Program-made: the position numbers and the translations under genes | In this document: piece after piece, positions 61,287 to 64,000 of the stretch | Numbering within the stretch: position 1 is the first letter of the stretch | Layout: every line of letters begins with the position of its first letter | Source of the DNA: DASQZK01 sp963771005 | GTDB taxonomy: Bacteria > Bacteroidota > Bacteroidia > Bacteroidales > GCA-2748055 | DNA length: 64,000 bases | Direction of reading: 5' to 3' | NCBI GenBank assembly: GCA_963771005.1 | Contig: CAVYRO010000008.1 | Location: forward strand, 372,001 to 436,000 | The notes under the pieces: model-generated | The model's input: only the letters and a program-made list of their open reading frames with translations | What the model was told of the DNA's origin: nothing | Database searches by the model: none

Positions 61287-62951
61287 ATGCGATCAAAAAT
61301 TTCTCCGTTGATCAGAAGCTGTGCAATTATCGTCATATTAGCATTCTGTTTCCTGTCAGTCCAGGCCCAAAAAGCCGGTAAAAACGATGGCCGGAAACTG
61401 CCTTATACCACGGTGGATATCCCGATGGACGACGGTATTTTTCTCGGCACAGATATTTACCTGCCTGGAAAACACGGCACTTACCCGGTAGTCCTGGTTC
61501 GCACACCTTACAACAAACGCGGTGAACAATGGATGGGTAAAGCATTTAACCTGTTTGGCATCGCTGTTGTCATCCAGGATGTGAGGGGAAGATATACATC
61601 AGGCGGAGATTTTTATCCTTTCATGCATGAACGTAACGATGGCTTATGTACGCTGAGATGGATCAGGGAGCAACCCTGGTCGGACGGCACCATTGCCGGG
61701 TGGGGAGCCAGTTACGTTGGGTATACCCAGTGGGCTCTTTCCGATTCCCTCGATTACATGACATTATTGCTTACAGGGGCAAATCTATACGACTTTACCT
61801 ATCCCGGCGGGCTTTTCTCCCTGCAGTCGGCTTTTATATGGGGATTGCAGAACGCTGCTTCTGACTCCAAAACCATTCCTCCGGAAAAACTGAATGCCGC
61901 TGCGAGTATCCTGCCTTTGTCCGTTGCCGATGATTCCACTATTCGGGATATTCCTTTTTTGACCGATTGGATAACCCATGAAACTTACGATGATTATTGG
62001 CAAAAAATGGATTTCAGGGGAAAATCACAGGCATCGCTGATCTCCATGGCCGGATGGTATGATATTTTCCTGAAAGCCCAGCTGGAGGATTTTGAGGCTC
62101 TCACTAAGAATGGTAACCAGGCGAACAGGCTGATCATAGGCCCGTGGTGTCATGGTGACCAGGCCGAGAAGAATGAATACGGGGGGATAAAGAAAACCGG
62201 CAATCCCAGGGCAGTTTTCAAATACGTCAGGAAGGAGCTCAAAGGCAAAAAGAACAAACTAGGGTCTCCCTTCGAGAACACCAAATACAACCTGTTCGTT
62301 ATGGAAAGGAATGAGTATGTGGGATCTGACGTCTGGCCGCCGCAAGGAACAGAAATTATCCCATATTTCATCGGACCTGGAGGGTATCTCGGAACCGTCC
62401 CTTTCCCGGAACAGGGCAGGCTTCAGTATGACTATTTGCCTGAAGATCCATATCCGAGCCATGGTGGAACCATTCTTGGCTCAGGCGTTGGACCTGCCAA
62501 ACAGAATGCAAATACCGGCCGGAATGATCAGCTTATTTTCGAACTGGACGAGCAGCAGGAACCCCTGATCCTTCTCGGTCCCATCTCGGCAGATCTGTGG
62601 GTGTCCAGCGACGTCACGTACACGGATTTCATCGTGGGACTGGAGGATGTCTTTCCCGACGGAAAGATCATCAATATCCAGGAAGGCGGTGCACATGTGA
62701 AATTTGATGCGGAAATACCTCAGAAAGCCGGAATATCGGTTTGGGCTACCGGTTACCAGGTAAATCCCGGACACAGGTTAAGGGTCATTATTACCTCCAG
62801 CTGGTTTCCGCGCTTTAACCGCAACCTGAATAACGGTGAGCCGGTTGCCGGATCAACGAACCCGGTACATGCCAGTCAGGAGATCTCCTTCGGGCCCGGA
62901 ACGCCTTCCTGTATAAACCTTCCGGTGTTCCGCTTCTCCGGAAAAAAATAA
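61287..62951 (+). CDS. CocE/NonD-family exported hydrolase
   Basis: 554 residues. Signal peptide about 1-28 (FLSVQAQ). Alpha/beta hydrolase with nucleophile elbow GWGASYVGYTQW (Ser142), GIAVVIQDVRGRYTSGGDFY before it, a catalytic-type histidine in IGPWCHGD, and the C-terminal jelly-roll of X-Pro dipeptidyl-peptidase-like S15 enzymes (PISADLWVSSDVTYTDF). Ester or peptide substrate unknown. Same direction as the PKD lipoprotein and DUF998 genes. Confidence 0.88.
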   Translation: MRSKISPLIRSCAIIVILAFCFLSVQAQKAGKNDGRKLPYTTVDIPMDDGIFLGTDIYLPGKHGTYPVVLVRTPYNKRGEQWMGKAFNLFGIAVVIQDVRGRYTSGGDFYPFMHERNDGLCTLRWIREQPWSDGTIAGWGASYVGYTQWALSDSLDYMTLLLTGANLYDFTYPGGLFSLQSAFIWGLQNAASDSKTIPPEKLNAAASILPLSVADDSTIRDIPFLTDWITHETYDDYWQKMDFRGKSQASLISMAGWYDIFLKAQLEDFEALTKNGNQANRLIIGPWCHGDQAEKNEYGGIKKTGNPRAVFKYVRKELKGKKNKLGSPFENTKYNLFVMERNEYVGSDVWPPQGTEIIPYFIGPGGYLGTVPFPEQGRLQYDYLPEDPYPSHGGTILGSGVGPAKQNANTGRNDQLIFELDEQQEPLILLGPISADLWVSSDVTYTDFIVGLEDVFPDGKIINIQEGGAHVKFDAEIPQKAGISVWATGYQVNPGHRLRVIITSSWFPRFNRNLNNGEPVAGSTNPVHASQEISFGPGTPSCINLPVFRFSGKK

Positions 62952-62971
62952 CCACAACGAGGTACACAAAT

Positions 62972-63622
62972 ATGCATAGTAAAAGAAAATACTACGCTTC
63001 GGGAGAACCGCTCTCCCCATCTCTGACCTTTCCGGGAATGATGCTCTTTCTTGCCGGCTTTGTCATTTTTATGGGGATAATCACGGGTGAGATCTTCTAC
63101 AGGCTGGATTTCAACAGCCGGGATAATTACATCAGTGAGCTGGCGGCTTCCTTAACGCCGGGTATTCTCCATCCCCAGCCCAGCACAACCATTTTTAATC
63201 TGAGTATGATCGTTTCGGGAATGCTGATCATCCTGGGGGCTATATTTCTTCAGGTGATCGCTAAAAAATTACTGGCGACGCTGCCACTGGTTCTCTACGG
63301 GGCCGGGTTCGCGGGTGTGGGAATTTTCCCGGGAAATATCGTCCCCTGGCACGGGTTATTTGCGATGGTACTATTTATTTCCGGCGGAGTGGCTGCACTG
63401 ACTTCCTTTAAAATTATCCGGTCCCCGTTGTACTACGTCTTTGCATTTCTGGGTGCTGTCTCCCTGGTGATGCTCGTCGCTTACCAGCCATTTGTACCTT
63501 TACTCGGTGTAGGCGGAGCTGAAAGATGGGTGCTGTACCCGGTTGTGTTTTTCCTGACAGGTGCGGGGGGATACCTGGCGGCCTCCGGTAAAAGCAGGTC
63601 TCTTAAGAATACAGAGAGCTGA
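62972..63622 (+). CDS. DUF998-like membrane protein
   Basis: 216 residues with six membrane helices; ISELAASLTPG between helices 1 and 2 and VGIFPGNIVPWHGLFA are like DUF998 proteins. Function unknown. It starts 20 bp after the hydrolase gene, so probably the same unit. Confidence 0.72.
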   Translation: MHSKRKYYASGEPLSPSLTFPGMMLFLAGFVIFMGIITGEIFYRLDFNSRDNYISELAASLTPGILHPQPSTTIFNLSMIVSGMLIILGAIFLQVIAKKLLATLPLVLYGAGFAGVGIFPGNIVPWHGLFAMVLFISGGVAALTSFKIIRSPLYYVFAFLGAVSLVMLVAYQPFVPLLGVGGAERWVLYPVVFFLTGAGGYLAASGKSRSLKNTES

Positions 63623-63646
63623 AAACCTGGCAATACCTCTTTTGAT

Positions 63647-64000
63647 TCATTCCCGGGACCAGGGCTTTTCGACACCAGAAACGATGACCTTATTCACGGC
63701 TATCTCTCCTGAGGAAATGTGGATAAAAGGCAAACCATTCCTTAGACCGGCACTCCCAAATCCTGTTCCGGTGGACAGGAAAACCGTACAATCACCCATT
63801 TTTGAGTCGAGGTATAGCGTATGTTCCACTGCATCATACCTCATCCCTGTCAGCGCACCGAGCAGGGCATAACTGGACATGGCACGTGCATACCATTGAC
63901 CGTATTCATATTCGCCGAAAGGATTCCTTATCCTTCCATCATACCGTGACCTGCATGTCCTGACAATTTCCAGTCCCTTACCCGTTTCCCCGCTTAACAT
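63647..64000 (-). CDS. GH116-like glycoside hydrolase, C-terminal part (runs off right edge)
   Basis: 117 residues are visible; the frame is open to the edge, where an ATG happens to fall, so the true start is outside. RNPFGEYEYGQWYARAMSSY and ALLGALTGMRYDAVEHTLYL resemble the end of the GH116/glucosylceramidase-like catalytic barrel, followed by a small beta domain. Assigned by pattern only. Confidence 0.55.
   Translation of the reverse strand: MLSGETGKGLEIVRTCRSRYDGRIRNPFGEYEYGQWYARAMSSYALLGALTGMRYDAVEHTLYLDSKMGDCTVFLSTGTGFGSAGLRNGLPFIHISSGEIAVNKVIVSGVEKPWSRE

Overview
The window looks like a chromosomal segment of a member of the Bacteroidota, most likely order Bacteroidales. The signs are lineage-typical proteins: a DAHP synthase/chorismate mutase fusion, a BT_3928-type DoxX/MauE protein, DUF4197 and DUF6702 proteins, and a gliding-motility-associated C-terminal (type IX secretion) domain. 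Near-consensus Bacteroidetes promoter elements (TTG then TAnnTTTG) also occur. Genes are mostly housekeeping. No rRNA or tRNA gene, CRISPR array, prophage or transposase gene was seen.

Left part (1-9.5 kb): the end of an outer-membrane barrel-like protein, a 2-Cys peroxiredoxin, tilS, a metallo-beta-lactamase-fold protein, a Rossmann-fold dehydrogenase-like protein, a coiled-coil membrane protein, a PHP-like lipoprotein and peptide deformylase. At 9.5-15.2 kb lies a compact minus-strand aromatic amino acid operon: pheA, DAHP synthase/chorismate mutase, aroB, aroD, aroC, tyrA. Its leader holds two short ORFs too small for ordinary gene calling (FYFYF and YYYFFFF peptides). Each is followed by a Rho-independent terminator with a competing CGGGA-type pairing. 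I read this as a tandem Phe/Tyr transcription attenuator, the most interesting signal in the window. Divergent from it is nth, then a cysteine desulfurase-SelD fusion for selenophosphate synthesis.

Middle (18.5-47.7 kb): small secreted proteins and lipoproteins, uvrA, an ECF sigma factor with a 60-residue downstream protein, rsmE, a phosphodiesterase, a 1492-residue exported protein of unknown function, prmA, tpiA, an orphan OppB-like permease, a BT_3928 protein with a duplicated periplasmic domain, tmk, folP-cdaA, plsY, pckA (one frameshift in a homopolymer), ppdK, xerD, and a HupE/DUF6702 divergent pair.

Right part (48.4-64 kb): a T9SS-type secreted protein and a TPR protein, both interrupted by about twenty indels within about 2.4 kb; a HEAT-like protein; a DHODH-like protein; a PLP-homeostasis protein; a truncated malate dehydrogenase start; then a carbohydrate block with a ROK regulator, polyol-type dehydrogenase, sodium:solute symporter, PKD lipoprotein, CocE-type hydrolase, DUF998 protein and the end of a GH116-like glycosidase.

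The intergenic DNA is rich in repeats: four copies of a palindromic MITE-like element; 8-bp and 10-bp tandem arrays mixed with fixed longer modules; an 88-bp inverted pair; and a four-unit, exactly 32-bp-phased array of 14-bp palindromes between two convergent genes.
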